A stretch of DNA of 64,000 nucleotides from Viridibacillus arenosi (GCF_001955655.1 NZ_MSPW01000004.1:248001-312000); one strand, 5' to 3'; counted from the stretch's first letter, positions 18,294-27,369 are shown. Made by a program: numbers and translations. Notes: a model not told the origin generated them from the sequence alone.

Positions 18294-18573
18294 ACGTAAA
18301 GTAGGAGAAACAAATTAGTTGTTTTTATTGTACCAAATTTTTGACTTATATTGGGCAATTCAAATAAGGAATATTGAAATTGTTGTATAAATGTAAAGAC
18401 ACTGACAAATATCATGGAAATGTAATAACATGAGTAATAGTTTGAGGTTCTTTATAAATAGATAAATTTCGTTAAAAAGACTTTTAATGACAAAATAACT
18501 ACTTTATAAAAATCCTTTACAATAATAGAAATATTCAATCAGGGCAATACATATACATGAGTAAGGAGGTGTG
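18294..18573. other. Intergenic region, nothing recognised
   Basis: AT-rich spacer between two divergent genes; it presumably holds both promoters, but no clear -35/-10 pair, operator or RNA structure was found. Confidence 0.5.
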
Positions 18574-19073
18574 ATGGAGCAGTTTACAATCGACAAGCAG
18601 CTGTCGCTTACGCCGATAAATGGTGGGACAGCTACAATCCAGCATTTCCGCGATTTGATGTGGATTGTACGAATTATATATCGCAATGTCTTTTTGCAGG
18701 AGGCGCACCAATGTGGGGAGCGCCAAACCGATCGGGGGGATGGTGGCTAAAAGGAGGTAATTGGAGTTTTAGTTGGAGTACACCGCATTCATTGCGTTGG
18801 TATTTAGAAACTTCAAAGAAGGGACTGAGGGGAAAGCGAGTTGCATCTGCCTATGACTTAGAACTAGGAGATGTTATTTTTTACGATTTCCAAGATAACG
18901 GAAGAATAGATCATTCTGTCATCGTTACAAGTTTTCAAGATGGTGAACCTCTTGTGAATGCCCACACATCCAATAGCTTTCATCGACCATGGGAATATTT
19001 AGACTCAACTGCTTATACGCCGAATATGAAATACTACTTTTTTCACATAGAAGATGTTATATTACCAATATAA
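18574..19073 (+). pseudogene. Amidase-domain (Amidase_6, NlpC/P60-like) protein, frameshifted near the start
   Basis: AAGGAGG (18563-18569) leads to ATG 18574, but that frame reads MEQFTIDK and does not enter the domain. The domain itself, starting YNRQAAVAYADKWWDSYNPA, lies in another frame with an upstream stop at 18558 and no ATG, GTG or TTG before GTG 18660. One extra T in the TTT run at 18583-18585 would join MEQF to YNRQ and give a 166-residue protein. The domain is otherwise intact: DCTNYISQC with the nucleophilic Cys, GGAPMWG, and IDHSVIV with the catalytic His. It is either a true mutation or a base missed in a homopolymer. Confidence 0.72.
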
Positions 19074-19077
19074 TAAA

Positions 19078-19114
19078 GTACCCGACCTATTCAATGGATA
19101 ATAGGTCGGGTTTG
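19078..19114 (+). terminator. Rho-independent terminator
   Basis: 11-bp stem (19081-19091 with 19100-19110) and a short T tail after the amidase-domain gene. Confidence 0.75.
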
Positions 19115-19159
19115 CTGTGTTTTCAAAAAAAGTAGGCTATTATAATATTGGTTTTTTCA

Positions 19160-19744
19160 TTATTTTTTTGATTTCCAAGCTTTTTCTTGATAGGACTCGA
19201 TAATGTCGAAGCGATGTTTGTAAACAATGATTAAAATAATAAGAATGATTGGCCACGCAACTGGTAAACATCCGCTGTAAATAATTGATCCTATATAACA
19301 TACATAACCAAAAAGCATACTTAGTGTTGCGCTTTTCAGGAAAGGAATTGGAATTAAAAAACCAACGACAAAAGCTAAAAATAATAACGGATTAAAAGCA
19401 AGTGTAACTCCGACAAAGGTTGCAATACCTTTACCACCTTTGCCTTTTAACCAAAAAGGAAATAAATGGCCGATAATGACAAGGGCACCAGCAACTGCGA
19501 TTGAAAATTCCGTTTCGTTCAGCAAGTAGCCGAGTAGAACAATGAGTAATCCTTTGCTACCATCACCAATTGAAGTTAGGAAAAATGCGGATTTACCAAT
19601 AACTGCTCCAGCATTTCTAGCGCCTAAATTCCCGCTGCGATGCTCACGTAAATCGATATTTCGCCATTTACCAACCCACCATGCAGTCATGAATGTACCG
19701 ACGAAGTAACTTACTAGCCAATAACAAATCGTCAAATAAGACAT
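19160..19744 (-). CDS. plsY: PlsY-type glycerol-3-phosphate acyltransferase
   Basis: 194 residues with about five transmembrane helices. The PlsY motifs are visible: SGNLGARNAG, GDGSKG, GHLFPFWLKGKGGKG with the Lys/Gly-rich phosphate-binding loop. PlsY transfers acyl groups from acyl-phosphate to glycerol-3-phosphate in the first step of phospholipid synthesis. The sequence is somewhat diverged (WWVGKWRNIDLREHRSGN), so it may be a second, accessory copy. The ATG follows AGGATTTTGT-type Shine-Dalgarno sequence in the minus strand. Confidence 0.88.
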   Translation of the reverse strand: MSYLTICYWLVSYFVGTFMTAWWVGKWRNIDLREHRSGNLGARNAGAVIGKSAFFLTSIGDGSKGLLIVLLGYLLNETEFSIAVAGALVIIGHLFPFWLKGKGGKGIATFVGVTLAFNPLLFLAFVVGFLIPIPFLKSATLSMLFGYVCYIGSIIYSGCLPVAWPIILIILIIVYKHRFDIIESYQEKAWKSKK

Positions 19745-19840
19745 ACAAAATCCTCCAGACTCTTTTTTACAGTATGTAGGAAAAACAACTATGAAAACAA
19801 CCCTTTTTTAATCGATTATCAAATATTTGGAGGAGTACAA

Positions 19841-21661
19841 TTGAGAAAGATCAGTGCATTAATACTATTTGTATTCATCCTCAGTGGCTGTACATTAGTC
19901 GATTATGAAACTAATTCCCAAATCAAATACGGCTTATTAGTAATCAATCAAACAGATATAGCAGAGAGTTCTATCATTCCATTACGAGGTGAATGGTTAT
20001 TTTTTACTCATGAACTACTATCTAATAGAGAGATAGAGAAGAGGATTATAACATCTAATGTTGATAAAGAATATTTGCCAAGAACTTGGAATGACTCTTT
20101 AAGGAATATAACAGACTATGCAACATTTGCTCTCTATTTGAAAATTCCTAAAGAGCAAATTGGTCATACATTTGCGCTTTCTACTCGTTTCCAATCAAGC
20201 GCCTATACCTTGCTTGTTGATGGAATGCCCATTTCAACGAGTGGTTCTGTTGGTACTTCTAAAGATACATCAGCTCCTTCAATGACACCTAAAATTGGCT
20301 ATTTCGTTCCTAACTCTGATAAGATTTTAGTCGTTTTGCAAGTGTCTAATTTTGAAGACAACGTTGGTGGGCCAAGTGAAGAGATTTTATTTGGACGAGC
20401 AAATGCTATAGTCAATTATCATTCAGATCGGCAAGCAGCTCTGTTATTTATGAATGGCAGTATAATTATTATAGGGATATACCATATAATTATTTTTTTA
20501 TATAGGAAAACTGAACGACCTTTCCTTTATTTTGGCTTGTTGAGTCTATTCATAGCGGTGCGCTCACTTTTCGTAGGGCCAATGCTTTTGCAAATGCAGT
20601 TCTCACATTTGTCTTGGTTTTTACTAAAGCGAATAGAGCACACATTAATTTACGGATCAGTCTTAGTATATATAGGTTTTATTTCTCGACTATTCCCTAG
20701 AGAAGCTGGTAAGAAGATAGTTTATATAGTAATAGCAATAATTATGCCTCTATTATTGCTAACGTGGGTAACACCACCGAGCTTTTTTAAATCTCTTTTC
20801 TTTGACATTTTTCCTCTTGCTTTTATACTTATGATTTTCATAACGATTATATTAGTAAAGGCTTTTGTTAACAAAAGACCTACTGCTCTAATGAACTTAA
20901 TAGCGAATTTATTGTTTTTTATAACGGTGGTGAACGATTATTTGTTTGCAAAGGGTTTAATAGATACACTCATGCTTTCAATTTACGGATTTTTCTTCTA
21001 CGTCATTTTGCAAGCATTCAATTTAAGTCGCAATTACGCAAAAAATTTCCATGAATCTGAATTACTTAGCAAGGAATTAATGACGTTAAATACATCACTT
21101 GACAAAAAGATTCATGAAAGAACATATGAATTACAGTTGAAAAATGAGCGATTGAAGCAACTGACAGAATTAGATGGCTTAACAGGCATTAATAATCGAC
21201 GCTATTTTGAAGATCGACTACCAATCTGTTTCCGAAAAAGTTACAAAGACAAGTGGCCTCTAACAATACTCATGATTGATATTGATGAATTCAAAAAATA
21301 TAACGATACATATGGTCATCTAAAAGGTGACGATCTTATTTGTCATACTGTGAATATAATGAAGGATATCGTAGCTGACCGAGGCGTAATTTCTCGTTAT
21401 GGTGGAGAAGAATTCGCAATCGTTATTCGAGATATGGGCGAGGGTGAGGCAAGGATACTTGCTGAGAAAATACGCAGTTCAGTTGAAAATGCTAAATTTG
21501 AACATAAAGGTAGAAGTGATATACAATTTGCAACTATTAGCATTGGTGGCACTACGACATTTATGCATTCATTTGAATCAGTAAGTGATTTTATCGAAGC
21601 AGCTGATCAAGCACTTTATCAGTCAAAAAATAGCGGCCGCAATCAAACAAACTTTTTATAA
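19841..21661 (+). CDS. 7TMR-DISM diguanylate cyclase (GGDEF), lipobox-like N-terminus
   Basis: 606 residues: an N-terminal signal with lipobox LSGC, an extracellular 7TMR-DISM sensing region (about 25-185), seven transmembrane helices (about 200-400), a coiled linker and a GGDEF domain (about 440-606) with intact RYGGEEF. The RxxD inhibitory site is absent (Ala and Gly at the expected positions), so product inhibition at that site is unlikely. It should make c-di-GMP in response to an external ligand, possibly a carbohydrate, and opposes the EAL protein at 3.7-5.7 kb. The start is TTG 19841 with GGAGGAG upstream. Confidence 0.9.
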   Translation: MRKISALILFVFILSGCTLVDYETNSQIKYGLLVINQTDIAESSIIPLRGEWLFFTHELLSNREIEKRIITSNVDKEYLPRTWNDSLRNITDYATFALYLKIPKEQIGHTFALSTRFQSSAYTLLVDGMPISTSGSVGTSKDTSAPSMTPKIGYFVPNSDKILVVLQVSNFEDNVGGPSEEILFGRANAIVNYHSDRQAALLFMNGSIIIIGIYHIIIFLYRKTERPFLYFGLLSLFIAVRSLFVGPMLLQMQFSHLSWFLLKRIEHTLIYGSVLVYIGFISRLFPREAGKKIVYIVIAIIMPLLLLTWVTPPSFFKSLFFDIFPLAFILMIFITIILVKAFVNKRPTALMNLIANLLFFITVVNDYLFAKGLIDTLMLSIYGFFFYVILQAFNLSRNYAKNFHESELLSKELMTLNTSLDKKIHERTYELQLKNERLKQLTELDGLTGINNRRYFEDRLPICFRKSYKDKWPLTILMIDIDEFKKYNDTYGHLKGDDLICHTVNIMKDIVADRGVISRYGGEEFAIVIRDMGEGEARILAEKIRSSVENAKFEHKGRSDIQFATISIGGTTTFMHSFESVSDFIEAADQALYQSKNSGRNQTNFL

Positions 21662-21798
21662 TAAAAATGATAAGGATTACTTTCGTCATTTTTTGTTTTT
21701 TTTTAGGAATATGGTATGGTGGATAGTGATGCATACATAACTCGTATGATGAAACTTACTGCCAAATTGTAAAAATTTGCAGAGTAGGAGTGATGGAA

Positions 21799-22371
21799 AT
21801 GAAGGAACAATCATTAACAGTAATAGAAGCAATTAAACAACGCCGTTCCATTAAAATGTTCAATGGTCAGCCGATTGATCGTGAAGATTTAATGTCGATA
21901 ATTGACGATGCAGTATGGGCACCTAATCACGGTAACCGTCAACCTTGGCGATTAGTAGTGGCATGCGGTCCTGAATTAGAACCATTAAAAGACCTTATTC
22001 GTGAATTTGCTGTACCAAATTGGAAAGAACTTTCAGAAGATGAGCTTCAAAGCAAGATGAGTAAATTCTCATTACCAGGTGCATATGCATTTGTAGTCAT
22101 TCCAGAAGATGCTCGACAAAAAGAACGTTTAGAAGACTTCGCCGCAGCAAGTAGCTTTATACAAAATATGCAGCTGCTTGCTTGGGATAAAGGAATCGGT
22201 GCATGCTGGAAAACTCCTGCTTGGCTAGATAATCCAAAATTCCGTGAACCAATGGGTGTAAAATCAGGTGAACGCATTATCGGCATGTTACAATTCGGCT
22301 ACTATGATCTTGTACCAAAAGAAAAACCACGTAAATCAGCAAGTGAAATTGTAACGATTTTTGGTGAATAG
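21799..22371 (+). CDS. Nitroreductase family protein
   Basis: About 190 residues. RRSIKMFNGQPIDREDL and WAPNHGNRQPWRLVVA form the FMN-binding N-terminus typical of the family, and the domain continues to GMLQFGYYD near the end. These dimeric flavoproteins use NAD(P)H to reduce nitro, quinone or similar substrates; the natural substrate is unknown. The frame opens at GTG 21790, but TAGGAG (21785-21790) overlaps it and is 8 nt before ATG 21799. Confidence 0.88.
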   Translation: MKEQSLTVIEAIKQRRSIKMFNGQPIDREDLMSIIDDAVWAPNHGNRQPWRLVVACGPELEPLKDLIREFAVPNWKELSEDELQSKMSKFSLPGAYAFVVIPEDARQKERLEDFAAASSFIQNMQLLAWDKGIGACWKTPAWLDNPKFREPMGVKSGERIIGMLQFGYYDLVPKEKPRKSASEIVTIFGE

Positions 22372-22405
22372 AAATATACACTAACCATAGTACTTCTATG
22401 GTATT

Positions 22406-22454
22406 AGAAATCCTGCATGCGTTAACCAAACGTATGCGGGATTTCTTTGATTTT
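22406..22454 (+). terminator. Rho-independent terminator
   Basis: 16-bp stem with one mismatch (22406-22421 with 22431-22446) and T-rich tail after the nitroreductase gene. Confidence 0.85.
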
Positions 22455-22481
22455 GAGGGGAGGGGATGATAAAGAGAGCTT

Positions 22482-22595
22482 GAGTGAAGTAAAAGAGTAG
22501 GCGAGTAGGATAAATGGAAGCCTAAGTAGCAAAAGAAAAGATGAGTAGGTTAAATGCGGCCTCAAGCAATGCAAAAAAAGGAGTTCGAGTAATAT
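22482..22595. repeat. Degenerate ~20-bp repeats with GAGTAG core
   Basis: GAGTAG-like cores at 22482, 22495, 22503, 22524, 22543, 22563 and 22587, mostly 19-21 bp apart; two 40-bp blocks (22503-22542 and 22543-22582) align with each other. The core is the reverse complement of the CTACTC core of the 21-bp array at 17 kb, so the two may be one family in opposite orientation. It fills the spacer between two converging genes. Confidence 0.6.
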
Positions 22596-22637
22596 GAATA
22601 AAGTACTAAATCTCTGATTAAATTAATTTTGCAAATA

Positions 22638-22672
22638 AAAAACGCTCCTTTTTTAAAAGGAGCGTATTTTAT
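22638..22672. terminator. Bidirectional terminator
   Basis: 11-bp stem (22642-22652 with 22655-22665) flanked by A and T runs; directly after the stop of the M20 peptidase gene. Confidence 0.85.
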
Positions 22673-24055
22673 TTATAGGGCATCCTTATCAACTGCTGCT
22701 ACTTCGTAGTAGTAGTCGCTGATAACACGGAGTCCTTTGTCGTAGTTTTCTAGATGGAAGTGTTCGTTTGGTGCATGGAAGTTTTCACTTGAAAGTCCGA
22801 AGCCCATTAAGATTACTGGAGTTCCTAGAATTTCATCAAATGCTGCGACGATAGGAATTGAACCACCACCACGAATATATGCTGTTGGAGTGTTATATAT
22901 TTTTTCGTAAGAACGTCCAGCAGCTTGGATTAGTGGATGGTTCATTGGTGTAATGAATGGTTTACCTTTATCAAAGTCAGTAACTGTAATTTCAACGCCA
23001 GTTGGCTTGTGAGCTGCGATATGTGCGCGTAGCTTTTCTACAATTTCTTCAGGATCTTGATTAGGAACAAGGCGACAAGTTATTTTTGCACCAGCTTCAG
23101 CAGGTAAAACTGTTTTAATACCTTCGCCAGAGAAACCACCGAATACGCCGTTTACTTCAAGTGTTGGGCGCGCCCATGTATGTTCAAGGTAAGTGTAACC
23201 CTTTTCACCGAATAACTCTTTCACACCAATTTCCTCTTTGATACCTTCCTCGTCAAAGTTTAAAGCGCGAAATGCTGAACGTTCTTCGTCAGTAAGAGGA
23301 ACAACGTTATCATAAAAGCCATCCACTGTGATAGTGCCGTGCTCATTATGGAAGGATGTTAAAATATCAGCTAAAGCATGTATTGGATTTTGTACACCAC
23401 CACCATAAAGTCCTGAATGAAGGTCACCTTTCGCTCCACGAATATCTATTTGTACGCCTGTTAAACCACGTAAAGCATAGCAAACAGCAGGTTTCCCAGG
23501 TGCATAAAGACCTGTATCTGAAATTAAAACTAAATCTGCAGCTAGATAGTCTTTATGTTCCTCAACGAATGCCGGTAAGTTTTTACTACCGATTTCTTCT
23601 TCACCTTCGATTAAAAATTTCACGTTAACGGGTAGCTCACCTTTTAGTTGCATTAAAGCTTCAATGACTTTAATATGCATGAACACTTGACCTTTATCGT
23701 CACTTGAACCACGTGCATATAAAATATTGTCACGAATCTCAGGCTTAAACGGTTCGCTATCCCATAAGTTTAAAGGATCAACAGGTTGTACATCATAGTG
23801 ACCATATACTAAAATGGTTGGTTTGCCTTCAGCGTGTAACCAATCTGCAGTAACAGCGGGATGGCCCCCAGTTTCATTAATTGTGATGTTTTCTAATCCG
23901 ACTTTTTTCATAGCATCGCCTAAAAAAGCAGCGGCAGTTTTCATGTCTTCTTTATGTTCAGATAAAGAACTGATACTTGGAATAGATAAAAACTGCTTTA
24001 ATTCTTCCAAATGTTCCTCACGTTTGGTAGTGAAATATTGGTCTATACTATTCAT
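22673..24055 (-). CDS. M20 family metallopeptidase (dipeptidase)
   Basis: 460 residues. Metal ligands are seen in LVYGHYDVQPVDP (His, Asp), ARGSSDDKGQ (bridging Asp), EGEEEIGS (catalytic Glu and metal Glu) and the late ENFHAPNEH (His). The order and length match the CNDP/PepV-like branch of M20 dipeptidases, cytoplasmic zinc enzymes that release amino acids from dipeptides. The frame extends to 24130, but GGGGGA is 6 nt before ATG 24055, chosen here. Confidence 0.92.
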   Translation of the reverse strand: MNSIDQYFTTKREEHLEELKQFLSIPSISSLSEHKEDMKTAAAFLGDAMKKVGLENITINETGGHPAVTADWLHAEGKPTILVYGHYDVQPVDPLNLWDSEPFKPEIRDNILYARGSSDDKGQVFMHIKVIEALMQLKGELPVNVKFLIEGEEEIGSKNLPAFVEEHKDYLAADLVLISDTGLYAPGKPAVCYALRGLTGVQIDIRGAKGDLHSGLYGGGVQNPIHALADILTSFHNEHGTITVDGFYDNVVPLTDEERSAFRALNFDEEGIKEEIGVKELFGEKGYTYLEHTWARPTLEVNGVFGGFSGEGIKTVLPAEAGAKITCRLVPNQDPEEIVEKLRAHIAAHKPTGVEITVTDFDKGKPFITPMNHPLIQAAGRSYEKIYNTPTAYIRGGGSIPIVAAFDEILGTPVILMGFGLSSENFHAPNEHFHLENYDKGLRVISDYYYEVAAVDKDAL

Positions 24056-24216
24056 AATTATCCCCCATTTCGAAATATTCGATAATAAAATAAGTATAGC
24101 ATATCCCTTTAAATAATTTGAAAGGTACACATGAAAAAGAGGTGGATTATCAATAATATGGTATATTGTCTATATGAAAATGTTCTGAATTCGTTTATTA
24201 ACAGGAGGAAGTTTAG

Positions 24217-25470
24217 TTGGAGTTTATAGGTTTAATCATATGTTTGGTGGCGTCATTTTTCTTTTCAGGCAGTGAAACAGCTTTAACAGCTATCAATAGG
24301 ATGAAGGTCCAGTTGCGTGCTGAGCAAGGAGATCGCATGTCTGAAAAATTGTTTTTGCTCATTTCGCATCCGGACCGCATGATTACAACAATTTTAATTG
24401 GAAATAATATTGCGAATATACTTTTGCCAACGTTCTTAACCATCATTGCACTTAGACATGGGTGGCCACTTTCGGTAGCTACTACAATTTTGACAGTAAT
24501 TATCATTATATTCGGAGAAGTACTTCCAAAAACAATCGCTGTAACTTTTGCGGATCGTATTGCTTATATGGTCGCTCCAATCATTGCATTATTAGTGCAA
24601 ATTTTGCGCCCAATTACTTGGATTATCCAAAGTTTTACCAATATTTTTATCCAAATCATTTCAAATGGAGCAGTGAAAGAAGCAATACTGACGAAAGAAG
24701 AACTTCGAACTATGGTGGACATTGCATCAACAGAAGGAACATTTGCTTTTGATGAATCAGAACGCCTTAAAGGTGTTATGGATTTTCCAAATAAAGATGT
24801 ATCAGATGTTCTCGGTACGCACAGAACAGAGGTTATTGGACTATCTATTCATTCAACGTTTGAAGAGGTGCGCGATACCATTTTGGAATACTCGTTTACC
24901 CGTTATCCGGTTTATGATGAAAGTATGGATGATATTGTCGGTATGTTCTATTCAAAGAAATTTATTGAATGGACATTAGATCCTTCGAAAACGCTAGGTG
25001 ATTTCATAGATCGCGAACCACTTTTTGTAGTTTCGAATATCAATGTAGAAAAAGTATTTAAATTAATGCTGGCTAAGAAAAAGCATTTAGCTATAGTTTT
25101 AGATGAATATGGAGGGACGCTTGGGATTATTTCTCATGAAGATATAATAGAAGAAATGATTGGACAAGAAATCGAGGATGAATCGGATGAGGAAGAGGAG
25201 TCGCTCATTTATGAAGTGACTGAAACTAAACTTGTTTGTCATGGTCGTCTTGAAATTGTGGAAGCTAATCGCATTTTTGAAGTAAATATTCCACAGCTCC
25301 ATGATACGTTAGGCGGTTTTGTCCTTGAACAATGCGTACATGTTCCAGAAGAAAATGAATCATTTGATTTTGAGAATCTTCATGTAGTAGTAAATGAAAT
25401 GGATGATAACCGTATTGCTAAGTTAACTATTACAAAAAAGCCAATCGAATCTGATAAAGAGGAAGAGTAA
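24217..25470 (+). CDS. CNNM/CBS/CorC_HlyC-domain membrane protein
   Basis: 417 residues: a CNNM (DUF21) membrane domain (about 1-180, starting with SGSETALTAINRMK), a CBS pair (about 200-320) and a CorC_HlyC domain (about 335-410). Proteins of this family (B. subtilis YhdP, YrkA, MpfA) are linked to magnesium efflux and homeostasis; the ion is inferred. The TTG start at 24217 has AGGAGGAA 6 nt upstream. Confidence 0.9.
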   Translation: MEFIGLIICLVASFFFSGSETALTAINRMKVQLRAEQGDRMSEKLFLLISHPDRMITTILIGNNIANILLPTFLTIIALRHGWPLSVATTILTVIIIIFGEVLPKTIAVTFADRIAYMVAPIIALLVQILRPITWIIQSFTNIFIQIISNGAVKEAILTKEELRTMVDIASTEGTFAFDESERLKGVMDFPNKDVSDVLGTHRTEVIGLSIHSTFEEVRDTILEYSFTRYPVYDESMDDIVGMFYSKKFIEWTLDPSKTLGDFIDREPLFVVSNINVEKVFKLMLAKKKHLAIVLDEYGGTLGIISHEDIIEEMIGQEIEDESDEEEESLIYEVTETKLVCHGRLEIVEANRIFEVNIPQLHDTLGGFVLEQCVHVPEENESFDFENLHVVVNEMDDNRIAKLTITKKPIESDKEEE

Positions 25471-25482
25471 TCGAAAATAAAT

Positions 25483-25518
25483 AAAATCCTATCCAAAATT
25501 TTGGGTAGGATTTTTCTT
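25483..25518 (+). terminator. Rho-independent terminator
   Basis: About 15-bp stem (25483-25498 with 25499-25514, loop formed by opening of the central AAAATTTT) followed by T-rich sequence. Confidence 0.83.
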
Positions 25519-25699
25519 TTGTAATGTAAGCTTTCACTTTAGATAGTTGATATACCAACGTTTTAGAATCTAGATTACATGATTTATATATTAACCTTAC
25601 ATGAATGTAATAAAATTGAAAGAGAATCCGATAGAGTGAAAGGTTTGTTTTTGCGACAATAGGGTTAACAAAGCAAGACGCGAATCGGAGGTAATGAAA

Positions 25700-26272
25700 A
25701 TGAAAACAAATACAAATACAAATACAAATACAACACTAGAAACAGTTTATGAGGAATATAATCGTTATATATATCATTTATGTCTAAAACTAACTCGCAA
25801 TAAAGCAGAGGCAGAGGATTTAATGCAAGAAGTTTGGGTGAAAGTTGTACGTTATGAATCTTATGTAGCAGACGTAGATCACGTCAAAGCTTGGTTAACT
25901 ACAATTTGTATGAACACTTTCCGCGACCGTTATCGCAAAAATGTTCGTCGTAGTAAATACATGATGAACCAACCTGATACTTTAGACGTTCCTGTACTAG
26001 ATTTGGTTCCCAATAATGAACTATCTACTGAGGAAGTTATTGAGCAAGATGCAATCGCTCAAATTGTGCAAGATAAAATTGGTAAATTAGATGCTATATA
26101 TCGCAATACATTAGTATATTTCTATGTAAATCAATACTCACTTGTTGAGATTGCAGAATTAATGAATGTTTCAATCGGTACAGTTAAATCTCGTTTATTC
26201 CGTGCGAAACAACGTCTAAAAGAAATGATGATGGCCGATCAATCTTCAGTTGAGGCAATCATGCCTGCTTAA
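25700..26272 (+). CDS. ECF-type RNA polymerase sigma factor
   Basis: About 190 residues. Sigma region 2 (YNRYIYHLCLKLTRNKAEAEDLMQEVWVKV) and region 4 (NTLVYFYVNQYSLVEIAELMN, then SIGTVKSRLFRAKQRL) are clear; region 3 is absent, as in ECF factors. The N-terminus KTNTNTNTNTT is encoded by four perfect copies of ACAAAT (25706-25729). GGAGGT (25687-25692) is only 1 nt from the ATG at 25694 but 7 nt from ATG 25700, so the latter is chosen. No anti-sigma gene follows, so how it is held inactive is unclear. Confidence 0.92.
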   Translation: MKTNTNTNTNTTLETVYEEYNRYIYHLCLKLTRNKAEAEDLMQEVWVKVVRYESYVADVDHVKAWLTTICMNTFRDRYRKNVRRSKYMMNQPDTLDVPVLDLVPNNELSTEEVIEQDAIAQIVQDKIGKLDAIYRNTLVYFYVNQYSLVEIAELMNVSIGTVKSRLFRAKQRLKEMMMADQSSVEAIMPA

Positions 26273-26348
26273 TCTATAGTTGTCCGTTAATCAAAAGTCG
26301 GGCAATCTATACAGAGATCGCCGCCTTGAAAAACGGTAAATATATAAG

Positions 26349-26382
26349 AAAATAGCTACCCAAATGTGGGTAGCTATTTTGG
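26349..26382 (+). terminator. Rho-independent terminator
   Basis: Perfect 14-bp stem (26349-26362 with 26367-26380), about 75 nt after the sigma factor gene. Confidence 0.82.
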
Positions 26383-26439
26383 TATGGTAGGAAGTATGAT
26401 ATTCCAACTATAGGATTTGGCCAAAATTTTGTTCAAAAT

Positions 26440-26476
26440 AAAACCGCTAACACAATAATTTCATGTTAGCGGTTGT
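26440..26476 (-). terminator. Rho-independent terminator of the spx-like/marR operon
   Basis: 11-bp stem (26442-26452 with 26464-26474) with a T-rich tail on the minus strand, directly at the marR stop. Confidence 0.83.
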
Positions 26477-26904
26477 TATGAACCAAATAAGCATTTAGAG
26501 AAAATCTTACTGAGCGTATGAATTTCTTCTTCGCTGAGCATGCCAAACATTTTTTCGATAATTTCATTTACATGGCGATGTGCCTTTGATAGGAGTTCTC
26601 TACCAGTATCTGTAATTTCAAGTTGTGATGCACGACGATCTGTTTCATTTTGCGTCTTTTTAACAAGGCCAGTTTTTATTAGTTTGCTAGTTAGAACAGT
26701 TACTCCACCTGTTGTCACTTGAAGTTTTTCAGCGATAGCTGAAGGACGTTTTGGACCTTCGTTATTTAGAAGATCTAGTATTAAAATATGCGTTTTAGAA
26801 AAGCCTAGACTGTTCTGGCTATTCCATTCATTTGCCCATTTGCGCTCTAAAGTAGCAACTACTTCAAATAATGAAGAAATGCTTTCTCTTCTAGCATCAT
26901 TCAT
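26476..26904 (-). CDS. MarR-family transcriptional regulator
   Basis: About 142 residues. A winged helix spans roughly 35-105: RPSAIAEKLQVTTGGVTVLTSKLIKTGLV is the recognition region and ETDRRASQLEITDTGREL the wing. The frame opens at TTG 26919, but GGAG lies 9 nt before ATG 26904, chosen here. It is the second gene after the Spx-like gene (25-nt gap). A 22-bp palindrome sits in the promoter of that operon, so autoregulation is likely. The only Cys is near the C-terminus, so it does not look like the OhrR type. Confidence 0.9.
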   Translation of the reverse strand: MNDARRESISSLFEVVATLERKWANEWNSQNSLGFSKTHILILDLLNNEGPKRPSAIAEKLQVTTGGVTVLTSKLIKTGLVKKTQNETDRRASQLEITDTGRELLSKAHRHVNEIIEKMFGMLSEEEIHTLSKIFSKCLFGS

Positions 26905-26929
26905 ATTACTCATCTCCAAAATGTTTCAT

Positions 26930-27334
26930 TCAGCCTTCTAGTGAAAGGCGTTGCATTTCATAAAGCTCATAAGCACGCACCTTGCGTGGGATGAAACGAC
27001 GAATATCCATATCATTATAGCCAACTTGTAGGCGTTTTTCATCGACCAAAATCGGGCTACGTAGCATTTTTGGATGATCCTTTACAATATCATATAGTTC
27101 TTGAATAGAAAGTTGATTTATATCGCAATTTAAGTTTTTGAAGTCTTTAGAGTTTGTAGAAATAATTTCGTCTGTACCATCTTCAGTCATGCTTAAAATC
27201 AATTTGAATTCAGACAATGTTAACTGATCAGAGGTAATTCTCTTTTCAGTGAAAGAAATGTTATTTTCCTTTAGCCACTGTAAAGCCTTTTTTGATGATG
27301 TACAGCTCGTTTGAGTAAAAATTGTAACAGCCAT
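26930..27334 (-). CDS. Spx/ArsC-family regulator with CxxS motif
   Basis: 134 residues. The Spx family is clear: MTEDGTDEIIS, RSPILVDEKRLQVGYN and the RRFIPRKVR stretch that in Spx contacts RNA polymerase alpha. In Spx the redox switch is CxxC at 10-13; here it reads CTSS (Cys11, Ser14), so the intramolecular disulfide cannot form. It may be a redox-insensitive Spx paralogue or use another thiol. It is the first gene of an operon with marR. The ribosome site is weak (AGCGGGA). A plain arsenate reductase is less likely given the Spx-specific blocks. Confidence 0.88.
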   Translation of the reverse strand: MAVTIFTQTSCTSSKKALQWLKENNISFTEKRITSDQLTLSEFKLILSMTEDGTDEIISTNSKDFKNLNCDINQLSIQELYDIVKDHPKMLRSPILVDEKRLQVGYNDMDIRRFIPRKVRAYELYEMQRLSLEG

Positions 27335-27369
27335 CTATTTATCCCGCTTTCTCTACTGATTATTATACT

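Noticed and set aside
18535-18726. Two overlapping minus-strand ORFs of about 60 codons
   Set aside because: They are antisense to the conserved amidase domain and have no supported start.
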